A stretch of DNA of 64,000 nucleotides from Ardenticatenaceae bacterium (GTDB lineage: Bacteria > Chloroflexota > Anaerolineae > Promineifilales > Promineifilaceae). Of this stretch, positions 1 through 9,716 are shown piece after piece. Position 1 is the stretch's first letter, and the number at the start of each line of letters is the position of its first letter. The notes under the pieces were generated by a model that saw only the letters and a program-made list of their open reading frames with translations, had not been told where the DNA came from and did not search any database. The DNA lies in assembly GCA_020634435.1 (NCBI GenBank), contig JACKBS010000007.1, positions 496,001 to 560,000 of the forward strand, written 5' to 3'. Position numbers and translations under genes: made by a program.

Positions 1-123
1 TGCTTCTTGTTCGGACATGCCGCGCTCGGTAAAACGGACAAAGAATCTCTGAATAAAGTCTCTAACCGTTGGCTCTACGCCTTGTGCCATTAGCTCCTCT
101 AATTCTGTCATTTCAATAATCAT
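1..123 (-). CDS. Partial small protein of unknown function, N-terminus only
   Basis: Forty-one codons are open from an ATG at 121-123 to the window edge (MIIEMTELEELMAQG...). A strong GGAGG Shine-Dalgarno sits 7-11 bases upstream on the minus strand, which is why the start is trusted. The visible peptide is acidic then basic (RDFIQRFFVRFTERG) and probably helical. I do not recognise the family, and the C-terminus lies outside the window. Confidence 0.6.
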   Translation of the reverse strand, partial: MIIEMTELEELMAQGVEPTVRDFIQRFFVRFTERGMSEQEA

Positions 124-448
124 GGGTTGCCTCCATTTTTGATTTAGGCGAACGTCATAGATGCCTTTGTTGACGGGGAAATAACACAGGGCGAGGTCAA
201 GGTGGAGCGGAGGCAATTGGCAAATTCGCGGTGGTGTGGGTGCGGAATTTGCAAAGTGGTGAGAACACCTTGACTAAAACGAAAAATACCAGCCTGAGCT
301 GGTATTGCCCCTATTTGTCCTGTGATATGCTGGTACCGTCAAAGGCAGCTTGCTGCCAGTTCGCCAGCCGTCGCTAAGAGGCTCCATGCGGCCGCAGACG
401 TGTCGGAGCTTGTGGAGACGACGGAACGGCCGTTATGGAGGCGACGGC
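124..448. other. Intergenic region, no gene seen
   Basis: No convincing ORF is present on either strand. The stretch holds the Shine-Dalgarno of the gene to its left, a rho-independent terminator for the gene to its right, and GC-rich imperfect repeats around 340-445, including an ACGGCCGT octamer at 426-433. Confidence 0.5.
275..306 (-). terminator. Rho-independent terminator
   Basis: On the minus strand a perfect 9-bp stem (AATACCAGC / GCTGGTATT, loop of 4) is followed by a T-rich tail (TTTTTCGTTTT). It lies about 145 bases downstream of the gene ending at 449 and points the same way. Confidence 0.75.
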
Positions 449-796
449 TTACAAATGTGAACCAGGGATAATTGTGCGAATACGATAAGTACTCGTCCGC
501 TCTTTAGGTTTCAGCAGCACGATCACAAATTCTTCAAATGGCACATACTCCTGCACCATGCGCTGGGTATCTTCATCAAAATCAAGTCCAACCACTTCTT
601 GTGGGTAATAAGCAAAGGGATGCCATTCGTCTTCATCTAAAATAGTGGTTTCTACAACAATTGCACCTCGACCAGCTTCAATAAAAGCACTGGCTGAAGC
701 AACCTGGAAAATCTCTGCATTTTCCTGGATGAGAGCCATGTCCAGCTGGCGATCTCGCTCAGCCCAATCGGGTCTTGGTTTTCCACGTTCTGGCAT
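449..796 (-). CDS. Small conserved hypothetical with a GRGxIVVxTT / HPFAY core
   Basis: A 115-residue soluble protein of unknown function, with no signal peptide or membrane segment. The protein at 25764-26117 is a clear paralogue: both start MPER, share a central GRG(A/V)IVV(E/D)TT segment, then HPFAY(Y/F)xQE, an acidic DED(T) turn, and an F(V/I)(I/V)LLK ending with a basic (S)TYR(I/V)(R/Q)T tail. The alternating hydrophobic segments suggest a small alpha/beta or beta-barrel fold. No Shine-Dalgarno is visible before the ATG (796-794), as in the paralogue. It is divergent from the TPR/HExxH gene at 928 and shares an upstream region containing an operator-like dyad. Confidence 0.7.
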   Translation of the reverse strand: MPERGKPRPDWAERDRQLDMALIQENAEIFQVASASAFIEAGRGAIVVETTILDEDEWHPFAYYPQEVVGLDFDEDTQRMVQEYVPFEEFVIVLLKPKERTSTYRIRTIIPGSHL

Positions 797-824
797 AATT
801 GAATGGGGTATCTACACGATAGTA

Positions 825-844
825 TGAATTGGTCATCCAATTCA
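825..844. promoter_or_regulatory. Operator-like inverted repeat between divergent genes
   Basis: Perfect 8-bp arms TGAATTGG and CCAATTCA flank TCAT, 29 bases upstream of the minus-strand gene starting at 796. A TATAAT box at 904-909 probably serves the plus-strand gene at 928. The dyad could bind a repressor of either gene. No T-run follows, so it is not a typical terminator. Confidence 0.45.
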
Positions 845-927
845 ACCCCAAAAGAAAGGTCAGTTTTTTGTTTGCCGATTGTGCTGTATCGGTTCAGATC
901 ACATATAATCTAGTGGCGAGGATTTAA

Positions 928-2936
928 ATGTGCATGGCTTGTGTTGCCAGGCCTCAAAATTCAGGAAAACACAGTCAAACGTCAATAATAGGATTAGCCC
1001 TTTTGCTCACTGTCAAACTTCCCTTAGCAGACATCATTATCGACATTGATAACCAACCGGATTTTAAAACACTGCTTGAAGCGGAGATTATTGCACGCCT
1101 CAAAGATGCTTATGCTTTCCTCGGGGAAGAGCCAGAGGTAACCGTTACTGGCGACACGGCCGTTCTCCAATTCAACATCCAAAGCCAGGAAAGCAAACGT
1201 ACGCAGAAGCTGTTTGACAAAGCCACCAATGAAGCCTCTCGCGGCCGTTATTCGCAAGCCATCAAATTTTTTGAGGCCGTGTTGCAGCACCAGCCAGATA
1301 ACGTGGCGGCTCATCGCAACTTGGGCATGGCTTATCTGGAGATAGGCGAGGTAGAGGAAGGACGAACCCACGTCCTTCATGCCCTACGCCTGAATCCCCA
1401 TGATGCGTACAGCCTTCTGCTCATGGGCAATATCTACTTCCAGCACAAAGAGGATTTGCTCACCGCCGAGCGCCTGTTTCAAGCAGCAGCTGAACAATCG
1501 CCAGACGATCCCTACATTCTGTCGAACTACGCTTCTACATTAGCCAAGCGGGGCGAGTATGAGACGGCCACAGAATATTTCCACAAAGCGCTGGCGGCAG
1601 ATGCCGGTTACCCCAACGCCGGTTTTGGCCTGGCGCTGGTTCATTACCAGCAGCAGCAGTATCGTGAAACCATCGAGACATTAGACAAGTTATTCGAGCA
1701 GCCAGAGACCGCTGACATCCGTACAGAACACGTCTATCAAGAAATCTGGCGCTTGTATCGCAATGGGAATCAGGAACTGGCACAAGCTGAATCAGAGCGT
1801 TTCCTGGCCCAAGTGCGCCAGCTGCGCGAAGAGATTGAAAAAGATACAGATGTAGAAATTGAGCTGGTGGCCGACCCCGCCATCAACGCCAATGCCAAAG
1901 CCGAGATTGCCTGGCACCACGGCCGTTCCCGCCACGTCGTTCGTTACAAAGAGCTTGATCCCGCCATCACGCCCCATTTTTTAGCCCATGAACTGGAACA
2001 CATCGTATTGGAAACGGAGGCCCGTCAGGCAGACAACAACCGCTTTTTCATCACCAATGACTTTACCCGCAAAGCCGCCCAGGATGCCATCCTGAGCGAT
2101 GTTAGTCTTTTAAAACGCTCTGGTGCGCTGGGGAATATGCTAGACACCTTCATCGAGCGCATTATCAGTGGCCTGACCAACCAACTGTTCAACCTGCCGT
2201 TGGATATGGTGATTGAGCACCGTCTGTACACCACCTGCCCAGAGTTGCGTCCCACCCAGTTTGTCTCGCTGGCCCACACCCACAAAGAGAACCTGGCCGT
2301 CCTCAATGATTCCCAGATCAAGCAAATAACACCTCGCCTCATCTACAATGCCAATCTTGCCATGAATGCCGCCTATGCCCTGTTTATGGATCATCTTTTG
2401 GGTGGCGTCACCAACTACGCCAGCGACTACGAATCGACCCGCTTCCACGCGACGGCCGTAAGCTATTCTCTCTATGGCTGGATGTCAAAGACAAACTGCA
2501 ACCAGGTGATGAGTATGACCTGGTGGATGCCATCGCCGCCGAACTACGGCTGCAAGATTGGTACGCCTGGCAGCCAGACAAAAAGTTGCCGCCAGAAGAA
2601 GGTGGGGGAGGTGTGACCAATGAAGACCTCCTCAAAACCAAAACGCCTGCCACTGCCATGTACTGCCTCAGCGCCTTACGCCGCTTCGACAAAATGACGC
2701 GGGAAGAAATCCAATCAATCGTCTTTGAAATCGCCACGTTGGGGCAAAACGGGCTTGATTATGCCTCGCCCGATCAGAAATATGTTTTAAAAACCATCCC
2801 AGGTGAGCAATTCTCTGGGCTGCAATTGATGTGCCTGATGTATGTCGGTTTTAAGGACATTGAGCCAACAATGGATGTCGGGTTCGACTTGCGCGAGCCA
2901 TATGAGATGGCCTTGAAATTACACAATGAGGATTAA
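928..2936 (+). pseudogene. TPR protein with an HExxH metallopeptidase-like motif, split by a frameshift
   Basis: The first frame (928-2616) encodes TPR units over about residues 95-245 (the recognisable A..Y..LG..EEA pattern). A domain with LAHELEHIVLE near residue 355 follows, an HExxH zinc-peptidase-like signature. After the SYSLYG segment, around 2465-2480, this frame turns into nonsense. The -1 frame continues smoothly (WLDVKDKLQPGDEYDLVDAI...) through 2936 with plausible protein sequence. The two parts are therefore one gene of about 670 codons broken by a single indel or a sequencing error. A GGCGAGG ribosome site precedes ATG 928, and a TATAAT box lies at 904-909. Function is unknown. 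It precedes the DUF499 operon by about 130 bases but need not belong to it. Confidence 0.65.
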
Positions 2937-3063
2937 TTTTCGAAACACGTATTTATCGCAAGCAATATCAACAGATTGAGCAAGTATGGTAGCCAGTAAT
3001 ACATCGTGAAGAAAACTTCGGTCCAAATTTCCTACAATTCCAGTGCGAGGTGAAATACCTATC

Positions 3064-6000
3064 ATGAAAACACTAAAACAGCTCTGCGTAGTTCGTGAAA
3101 CTGTATTCGACTCCAGTCGGCGTGACACGGTTCTTGACCTAACCGACCTAACTTTAGGACAAATTGATGCTGATGAGTTTTTTAAAACCAACTATGTCAC
3201 TGACGGTATGCGGACTCTCTTGCGAGAGGGCTTTTACCGCTTCTCTGGCAAATCACCGCAAAGTACGTTTATCCTCACCCAGGCAATGGGTGGAGGGAAA
3301 ACTCATAACATGCTTGCGTTGGGCTTGCTGGCTAAACATCCAGAACTTCGCCAGGAAGTGTTGGGGGATGACTATGACGATGATTTGGACGAAGTCAGAG
3401 TTGTGGCCTTCACCGGGCGGGAAAGTGATGCACCGCTTGGCATTTGGGGAGCGATTGCTGAACAGTTAGGTAAAAAGGAAGTGTTTAACCCTTACTACTC
3501 CCCGTTATCCGCGCCTGGTCAAACTGCTTGGGTAAATTTATTACAAGGTAAACCTTTGCTTATTCTCCTTGATGAGCTGCCTCCTTATTTTGAAAATGCG
3601 CGTGCCCGTGAAATCGGGAATACTGACCTAGCAACGGTTACCACAACAGCCTTATCCAACCTCTTAGTTGCAGTTAATCGACCAGAGTTAAACAATGTCT
3701 GTATTGTTATTTCTGATCTTAAAGCCACTTACGGGGAAGGCAGTGAGCAAATAGGTATTGCCTTGAGAAATTTGGAAAACGAGGTTAGCCGTGGAGCACT
3801 GCCGCTAGACCCGGTACAGCACAATACCCCCGAGATTTACCATATTCTTCGCAAAAGAATATTTCTGGATATACCGCATGATGATGAAATAAAAGAGATT
3901 GCTGCTTCATACGCCCAAGCCGTTGAGGATGCGCGACAAATGGATGTAACTAGCGCCTCTCCTGAAGAGTATGCTCGCCGCATTCGGGAAGCCTACCCTT
4001 TTCACTTTTCCATTCGCGACCTTTATTCACGATTTCGAGAAAACCCTGGCTTCCAACAGACACGGGACCTTATTCGTTTAATGCGCACGGTTGTCGCCCA
4101 CATGTATGAATCAGGGCGAGCGGACCAGGCGTATTTGATTCATCCCTACGACATTGACCTCAACCATAAAGACACTTTGGTTCAGGTTAGCCGAATCAAT
4201 CCAAAACTAGAAAATGCTATCAGCCACGATATCGCCTCGGGCGGCACGGCCGAAGCTGAAACGATTGACGCTAACCGCAGCGGTCAGGATGCTCAAGATA
4301 CAGCTACCCTTTTATTCATGGCTTCTCTCTCCAATGTACCCGGCACCCCTCGTGGCTTAACCCGCTCAGAGGTTGTTTCTCATCTATGTGCCCCCGGCCG
4401 AGATGTGAGTCAGTTAGAAAAAAATGTCCTTAGACCATTCTTTACGTCTGCCTGGTATTTGCATACAGACACCGACGGCCGTCTCTTCTTCAAAGATGTC
4501 CAAAATCTAAACGCTCGTTTAAAAACCACAGCCGAATCATACAATCGTCAATCTTCTCTCAAAGAACTACGCCAATTTTTATCGGGGTTGTTTGAGCCAA
4601 CACTCAAAGATGTCTACCAGCGGATACAGGTGCTTCCCGGACTGGATGAGATAACCGTAGATGCCGACAAAGTAACGCTCGTGATTACCGAACCGCGCCC
4701 AGGTGGGGGACTGAGTGAAGACCTGCAAGCTTTTTTTGATGACCTTGATTATCAAAACCGGGTACTTTTCCTTACCGGTCAGCGCGGAACGCTGCAATAC
4801 CTGATCGATAAAGCCGCACGGTTGAAGGCAATCAGGCACATACTGAAAGAAATGCAAACCGAAAAAGTGCCTGAACATGACCCGCAATATATTTCTGCCC
4901 TCGATCTGGAAGAAGAAATAACGTTGCAGTTACTCAGCGCGGCGCGTGAAACGTTTACAACCTTGATTTACCCTCATTTCAGCGGCCTCCGTAGTGCCGA
5001 TTTTGTAATGAACTTCACCGACAACAACTACAACGGAGAAAAACAGATCCGGCACACGCTTGAACAAAAAGGCAAGTTCACAACCGAGATTGAAGACGAT
5101 ACGTTTCGTAAAAAGTGCGAACAGCGCCTGTTTACCCAAAAAGAAATGCTCTGGTCTGAAATCCAAAAGCGCGCTGCCGCCTATACCGAATGGCCCTGGC
5201 ATCACCCTGACGCGCTGAAACGTCTCAAGGAACGGTTAGTACATGAGGATAAGTGGCGTGAGAGTGGCAGCTATGTAGAAAAGCCCCCATTTCCCAAGCC
5301 AGAAACAAGTATTCGCTTTCAAGAGATGGAACGTAACCACGATACAGGGGAAGTGCGCCTCCGCTTGACGCCCGTTCATGGCAACACGGTTTACTATGAA
5401 GTAGGTGGAGAAGCCACAACCGCGTCAGCAAAGATTGAAGATTATCGCAACTTCACAACAGATGCGTTGCGGGTATCGTTCCTTTGTGTAGACAGCGGTG
5501 GGGAACACCAAACCGGCCCAGCCATTGCCTGGGAAAATAAAATTACAATCCAGTCACGCGACTATCAGAGCGCAGACGGGAGAGTTGTTGAACTGAAAGA
5601 TTCACCTCAGGCCACCATTTACTACACAACCGATGGCTCCAATCCGCTGAACAATGGCGGTGTTTATAATGGCCCCTTTGTGGTGCCTAAAGGAACCCAA
5701 GTTGTATTAGCAGTTGCTAAAAAAGACGGCATCGTCTCGGAACAACATCAGCGGCGCATAGATTGGGAGGCAAAACAAGATGTTGTCATAGATCCCAACA
5801 AACCGGCCCAATGGCGACGCAGGCACAATCCCTCAACAACCAAAGATGTTTATGACTTTATGGATTGGTTACAGATGCTTGATGCCAGCGCTCAGGGAGT
5901 CCGTATCGTTGTCACTGGTGAGCAATGGGTTGATCTTTCCTTACATCGTGAGATAAGTCTCAACGGTGCGCAGCTAAAAGAAGCTGTGGAATATTTGCGT

Positions 6001-6126
6001 GGCTTGCTGGACAGTGGGGAAGTGAGTTTAGAAGCAGATGTGCTACAATTCGGCTCTGGTCAACAACTGCTAGATTGGGTCGAGAAGGAAAAAACTGAGA
6101 TACGACCTAATGAGGTAGAACAGTAA
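3064..6126 (+). CDS. DUF499-family P-loop ATPase of a modification/defence operon
   Basis: About 1020 residues. The N-terminus (MKTLKQLCVVRETVFD) and the P-loop AMGGGKTHN near residues 73-81 match the DUF499 family as I know it. LLILLDELPPYF near residue 165 is the Walker B. A C-terminal segment near residue 855 (ATIYYTTDGSNP...YNGPFVVPKGT) looks like an Fn3-associated/CHB_HEX beta domain. ATG 3064 is preferred over the in-frame GTG at 3043 because GAGGTGA at 3047-3053 is correctly spaced for the former. The stop overlaps the next start (TAATG). DUF499, DUF3780, DUF1156 and PLD-helicase genes travel together in prokaryotic DNA-modification/defence clusters. By analogy with BREX BrxC-type ATPases, a motor or scaffold role is inferred. 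Confidence 0.85.
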   Translation: MKTLKQLCVVRETVFDSSRRDTVLDLTDLTLGQIDADEFFKTNYVTDGMRTLLREGFYRFSGKSPQSTFILTQAMGGGKTHNMLALGLLAKHPELRQEVLGDDYDDDLDEVRVVAFTGRESDAPLGIWGAIAEQLGKKEVFNPYYSPLSAPGQTAWVNLLQGKPLLILLDELPPYFENARAREIGNTDLATVTTTALSNLLVAVNRPELNNVCIVISDLKATYGEGSEQIGIALRNLENEVSRGALPLDPVQHNTPEIYHILRKRIFLDIPHDDEIKEIAASYAQAVEDARQMDVTSASPEEYARRIREAYPFHFSIRDLYSRFRENPGFQQTRDLIRLMRTVVAHMYESGRADQAYLIHPYDIDLNHKDTLVQVSRINPKLENAISHDIASGGTAEAETIDANRSGQDAQDTATLLFMASLSNVPGTPRGLTRSEVVSHLCAPGRDVSQLEKNVLRPFFTSAWYLHTDTDGRLFFKDVQNLNARLKTTAESYNRQSSLKELRQFLSGLFEPTLKDVYQRIQVLPGLDEITVDADKVTLVITEPRPGGGLSEDLQAFFDDLDYQNRVLFLTGQRGTLQYLIDKAARLKAIRHILKEMQTEKVPEHDPQYISALDLEEEITLQLLSAARETFTTLIYPHFSGLRSADFVMNFTDNNYNGEKQIRHTLEQKGKFTTEIEDDTFRKKCEQRLFTQKEMLWSEIQKRAAAYTEWPWHHPDALKRLKERLVHEDKWRESGSYVEKPPFPKPETSIRFQEMERNHDTGEVRLRLTPVHGNTVYYEVGGEATTASAKIEDYRNFTTDALRVSFLCVDSGGEHQTGPAIAWENKITIQSRDYQSADGRVVELKDSPQATIYYTTDGSNPLNNGGVYNGPFVVPKGTQVVLAVAKKDGIVSEQHQRRIDWEAKQDVVIDPNKPAQWRRRHNPSTTKDVYDFMDWLQMLDASAQGVRIVVTGEQWVDLSLHREISLNGAQLKEAVEYLRGLLDSGEVSLEADVLQFGSGQQLLDWVEKEKTEIRPNEVEQ

Positions 6127-6740
6127 TGGTTGAAACGAAGAAGGCGGCTCTGGGATTCGGCTTCATTCCGGCAGAAAGTCAACATCATTTTCTAGTGACG
6201 ATTCCCCCCGTTAGCAAAGATGACAAAGTTTACATCTCTGAACACCTGGAGTGGGATGAGAGTGAAGCACGCCGCGAACTTCATTTTTCGCTCGGCTCTC
6301 ACGATTCTAAAATGCGTGTCTTGTTATCTCGTGCTAAGTGGGATGCGCTGGCTGAAGAAGTACGAGTAGAATTCAATTCCAGACTTCGGGACCAGGGTAT
6401 TCAAACTGGCCAATGGAAAACAGGGCAAATACCGGTCTCGCGTTTACTGGGTAAAGAGCTGGTATTGTTAGCCTGGGCAGTTGAGGATGCCGATCCCAGC
6501 CTGATTCCAACAGCAATTAGGAACTGGCGTGGGTTAGCCCCAGAGGAGCGGTGGTGGCTTTTCACCATGACCAATGCCGCCACGGGTCACGCTGTTTCTG
6601 GACGAAATCGAGGTTGGCGCAAAGCAGTCCGCTACGCCTTAACAGAAAACCCAATTTCAGGCAGTGAAGGTTCTATTTCGGAGCATCGTCGGCAGTCTGG
6701 GTTGTTAGCCGGTTCCAAACAATTGTCCCTACTGGATTAA
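6126..6740 (+). CDS. DUF3780 protein of the defence operon
   Basis: 204 residues. The sequence matches the DUF3780 family by memory: KAALGFGFIPAESQHHFLV at the N-terminus, GKELVLLAWAVEDADP and WRGLAPEERWWLFTMT in the middle, ATGHAV...RGWRKAVR..LTENP at the end. The start codon overlaps the stop of the DUF499 gene by one base, implying translational coupling. The Trp-rich core suggests a globular alpha/beta protein without recognisable catalytic residues. Its constant pairing with DUF499 and DUF1156 genes points to a subunit or adaptor of that complex. Its biochemical role is not known to me. Confidence 0.85.
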   Translation: MVETKKAALGFGFIPAESQHHFLVTIPPVSKDDKVYISEHLEWDESEARRELHFSLGSHDSKMRVLLSRAKWDALAEEVRVEFNSRLRDQGIQTGQWKTGQIPVSRLLGKELVLLAWAVEDADPSLIPTAIRNWRGLAPEERWWLFTMTNAATGHAVSGRNRGWRKAVRYALTENPISGSEGSISEHRRQSGLLAGSKQLSLLD

Positions 6741-6775
6741 GAAATCCATCTATACTCCCAAAAAAGATAGAAATA

Positions 6776-9697
6776 ATGCCTATTTTGACGAAACAAAAAA
6801 CGTTCATCGAAGCGCAGTTTCCCGTTTCTAAAGTCTCTAAAGAAAGCTACAAAGAGCGAAAAGCAAACTACAGCCAAACACTCACGGGGTTAGGCAAGTG
6901 GTGGGGACGCAAGCCTTTGGTACTGGTTCGGGCCACGCTCATTGGTCTATTGATGCCTGTATCAGATGATCCGAAGAAAGATCGGGAAATATTCCTCAAA
7001 ATTATGACCATGGATGATGATGGTCTGTTGAGGCGAAGAAAAAGCACAATTCAATATAAAAAAGTTTACGAGTTGCTAACCGAACAAGAACACGAAAGAT
7101 ATTTCCAGCCACTTGAGGTCGATAAAAGGCCACAGCTAAAGCAAGGAACGCGGGAAGAAAAACAACAAATGCGCGATGAAGTGCAGGCTTTAGCTTTTCA
7201 ACGGCTCTCTTACGATGACAAATTGCAATACTGTTATCGGCCAGAGGAAATCGATGGTCCTTCTACTGAGGCATGGGAGGAAATTAACGCCCACCTGAAC
7301 ACCGATGCTTCCAATTTGCAAGAACTGGTTCAGCAGCTGGGTGAACGGCAGTTTGGACATACGCCGAAGGTTGGAGATGCATTTGCCGGTGGAGGGAACA
7401 TTCCCTTTGAGGCAGCAAGACTTGGTTGCCAGGTCTTTGCATCCGACCTTAATCCCGTTGCGACCCTCCTTACCTGGGCTTCCCTAAATATTGTTGGCGG
7501 TGGTAAAGAGGTACTAGAACGTGTAGAGGCTGCTCAAAAAAAAGTATATGAAGCCGTTGATAAACAGATAACTGAGTGGGGTATTGAACACAATGAACAA
7601 GGCTGGCGTGCTAATGCGTATTTATATTGTGTTGAAACACGTTGCCCAGACTGTGGGGTTATGGTCCCTTTGTTGCCATTTATGGTTATCGGAAAAGGTA
7701 CCCACACAATTGCAAAACTAAAGTTTAATCAGGCAAAAAATAGATATGACATTCAAATTGAAGAAGGCGTATCCAATAAGGATTTAGCTGAGGCAGAAAA
7801 GAAAAGCACCCTTGGTACTGATGGCCTCATTTGTCCTTCATGTCATAAGTCAAACTCTCTTCAGGGAATTCGCGGAGATAAGAGAGAAGGAAACGATACC
7901 GATTATGGATTACGTCTGTGGAGCTATGAGGACATAATCCCGCTACCTAATGATGTCTTTCAAGAACGTCTTTACTGTGTACGTTGGATTGAAACGTTTG
8001 AAGACAAAAAAGGGAAAATACAGACGCGCCGTATCTATCGCAGCGTAACTGAACAAGATGAAGATCGTGAAGAAAGAGTCAAAAAACTATTGCAGGAACG
8101 AATAAAGGATTGGCAAAATATTGGATATATTCCCAGTATGCAAATCGAGCCAGGAGATGAAACGACTCGCCTTAGGAGAGAACGTGGATGGACTTACTGG
8201 CATCATTTATTTAATCCTCGACAGTTATTAACAATCGGGTCATTATTTGAAAAATCTGTAGAAATATCAAATGTTCCTTCTGATCGTGTTGCATGTCTAT
8301 TAGGAGCAGCACGGGCAGCAGATTACAATGCAAGGCTTTCTCGATGGCATCCCCATGGAGCCAATGAAAAAAGCGAACAAGTTTTTAGCAACCAAGCTCT
8401 CAACACATTGTTTAATTATGGCTGTCGTCCCCTGACTTCACTTTCCAATGCTTTTTTTCTAAATATCCCAGCAGAAGAAGCACGTACAGATTCCAAAATT
8501 GTTCCTGGAGATGCGAGAACAATCGACCAAGAAGTAGATATCTGGATTACTGATCCTCCCTATGCTGATGCTGTTAACTACCATGAGCTTTCGGAATTTT
8601 TTCTCGCCTGGTATGCAAAATCATTAACCCAAATCTTTCCCGAATGGTATACAGATAGCAAGCGTGCTTTAGCTATAACAGGCTCAGAAGAGGGATTCAG
8701 ACGTGCAATGGTTGAATCCTACAGCAACCTGGCAAAACATATGCCAGACACTGGGCTTCAAGTAGTAATGTTTACGCACCAGGATGTTAGTGTGTGGGCT
8801 GATTTAGCCCTCATTTTATGGGCATCGGGGCTAAAAGTTGCAGGTGCCTGGACTATCGCCACTGAAACGGACACGGCTCTTAAAGAGGGCAACTATGTTC
8901 AGGGAACAGTAATTCTTATTTTGCGCAAGCGGCTTGATAGTCAAGTTGCGTTCGAGGATGAAATCAACTTTCTTGTTGAAGAAGAAGTAAGAGCACAGTT
9001 AAACTCGATGCAGGCATTGGATCAGGACGAAGATGAACCCAGCTTTGGTGACACAGATTATCAGCTTGCAGCTTATGCAGCTGCACTTCGCGTTCTGACA
9101 CAATACAGTGGCATTGAAGAATGGAACATTGAACGTGAGCTTATGCGGCCCCGACAAGATAGCAAGCCTTCTCCCATAGAAAACGTCATTAACCAGGCTG
9201 TGAAGATTGCGGCTGATCATCTTATTCCCAAGGGCTTTGATGACTTCGTCTGGAAAACATTAACGGCCGCCGAGCGTTTATATTTGAAAGGACTTGAGCT
9301 TGAAGCACATGATGAATTCCGAACCGGGGCCTATCAGGAAATGGCTAGAGGGTTTGGTGTCCGCGACTATCGCGATCTCTTTGCCAGTGCCCAGGCTAAC
9401 AAAAGCCGCTTCAAAAATGCCACTGAGTTCGGCACTAAGATGCTGGGCGGTGAAGGTTTTGAATCCTCCTACGTGCGCCATGCCCTTTTTGCCACTCGTG
9501 AAGCAGTCCGTACTGAAGATGCCCAACAAGGCCGGAACTGGCTCAAAAACGAACTCCCTGATTACTGGGACCAGCGTAAGAAACTCATTGAAATTCTACG
9601 CTACCTCTCTCGCATGAGCCGAGACTCAGAACATTGGGAAGAAGATGGCAAAGCTGCCCGTCTTGTTGCCGCTGCGGTAGAACACGACCATACCTAA
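6776..9697 (+). CDS. DUF1156-family DNA methyltransferase
   Basis: 973 residues. The N-terminus (IEAQFPVSKVSKESYKERKANY...GKWWGRKPLVLVRA) is the DUF1156 signature. The SAM-binding motif I DAFAGGGNIPFEA lies near residue 200 and the catalytic motif IV DPPYADAVNYHE near residue 591. A zinc-ribbon-like pair, CVETRCPDCG near residue 287 and CPSCH near residue 351, separates them. The order motif I then DPPY fits an adenine-N6 or cytosine-N4 amino-methylase, and the long insert could hold target recognition. It probably marks host DNA for the operon at 3064-12404. The ribosome site is weak. The C-terminal 200 residues are helical and unassigned. Confidence 0.85.
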   Translation: MPILTKQKTFIEAQFPVSKVSKESYKERKANYSQTLTGLGKWWGRKPLVLVRATLIGLLMPVSDDPKKDREIFLKIMTMDDDGLLRRRKSTIQYKKVYELLTEQEHERYFQPLEVDKRPQLKQGTREEKQQMRDEVQALAFQRLSYDDKLQYCYRPEEIDGPSTEAWEEINAHLNTDASNLQELVQQLGERQFGHTPKVGDAFAGGGNIPFEAARLGCQVFASDLNPVATLLTWASLNIVGGGKEVLERVEAAQKKVYEAVDKQITEWGIEHNEQGWRANAYLYCVETRCPDCGVMVPLLPFMVIGKGTHTIAKLKFNQAKNRYDIQIEEGVSNKDLAEAEKKSTLGTDGLICPSCHKSNSLQGIRGDKREGNDTDYGLRLWSYEDIIPLPNDVFQERLYCVRWIETFEDKKGKIQTRRIYRSVTEQDEDREERVKKLLQERIKDWQNIGYIPSMQIEPGDETTRLRRERGWTYWHHLFNPRQLLTIGSLFEKSVEISNVPSDRVACLLGAARAADYNARLSRWHPHGANEKSEQVFSNQALNTLFNYGCRPLTSLSNAFFLNIPAEEARTDSKIVPGDARTIDQEVDIWITDPPYADAVNYHELSEFFLAWYAKSLTQIFPEWYTDSKRALAITGSEEGFRRAMVESYSNLAKHMPDTGLQVVMFTHQDVSVWADLALILWASGLKVAGAWTIATETDTALKEGNYVQGTVILILRKRLDSQVAFEDEINFLVEEEVRAQLNSMQALDQDEDEPSFGDTDYQLAAYAAALRVLTQYSGIEEWNIERELMRPRQDSKPSPIENVINQAVKIAADHLIPKGFDDFVWKTLTAAERLYLKGLELEAHDEFRTGAYQEMARGFGVRDYRDLFASAQANKSRFKNATEFGTKMLGGEGFESSYVRHALFATREAVRTEDAQQGRNWLKNELPDYWDQRKKLIEILRYLSRMSRDSEHWEEDGKAARLVAAAVEHDHT

Positions 9698-9716
9698 AGT
9701 GTGTTAGAGAAACAAA

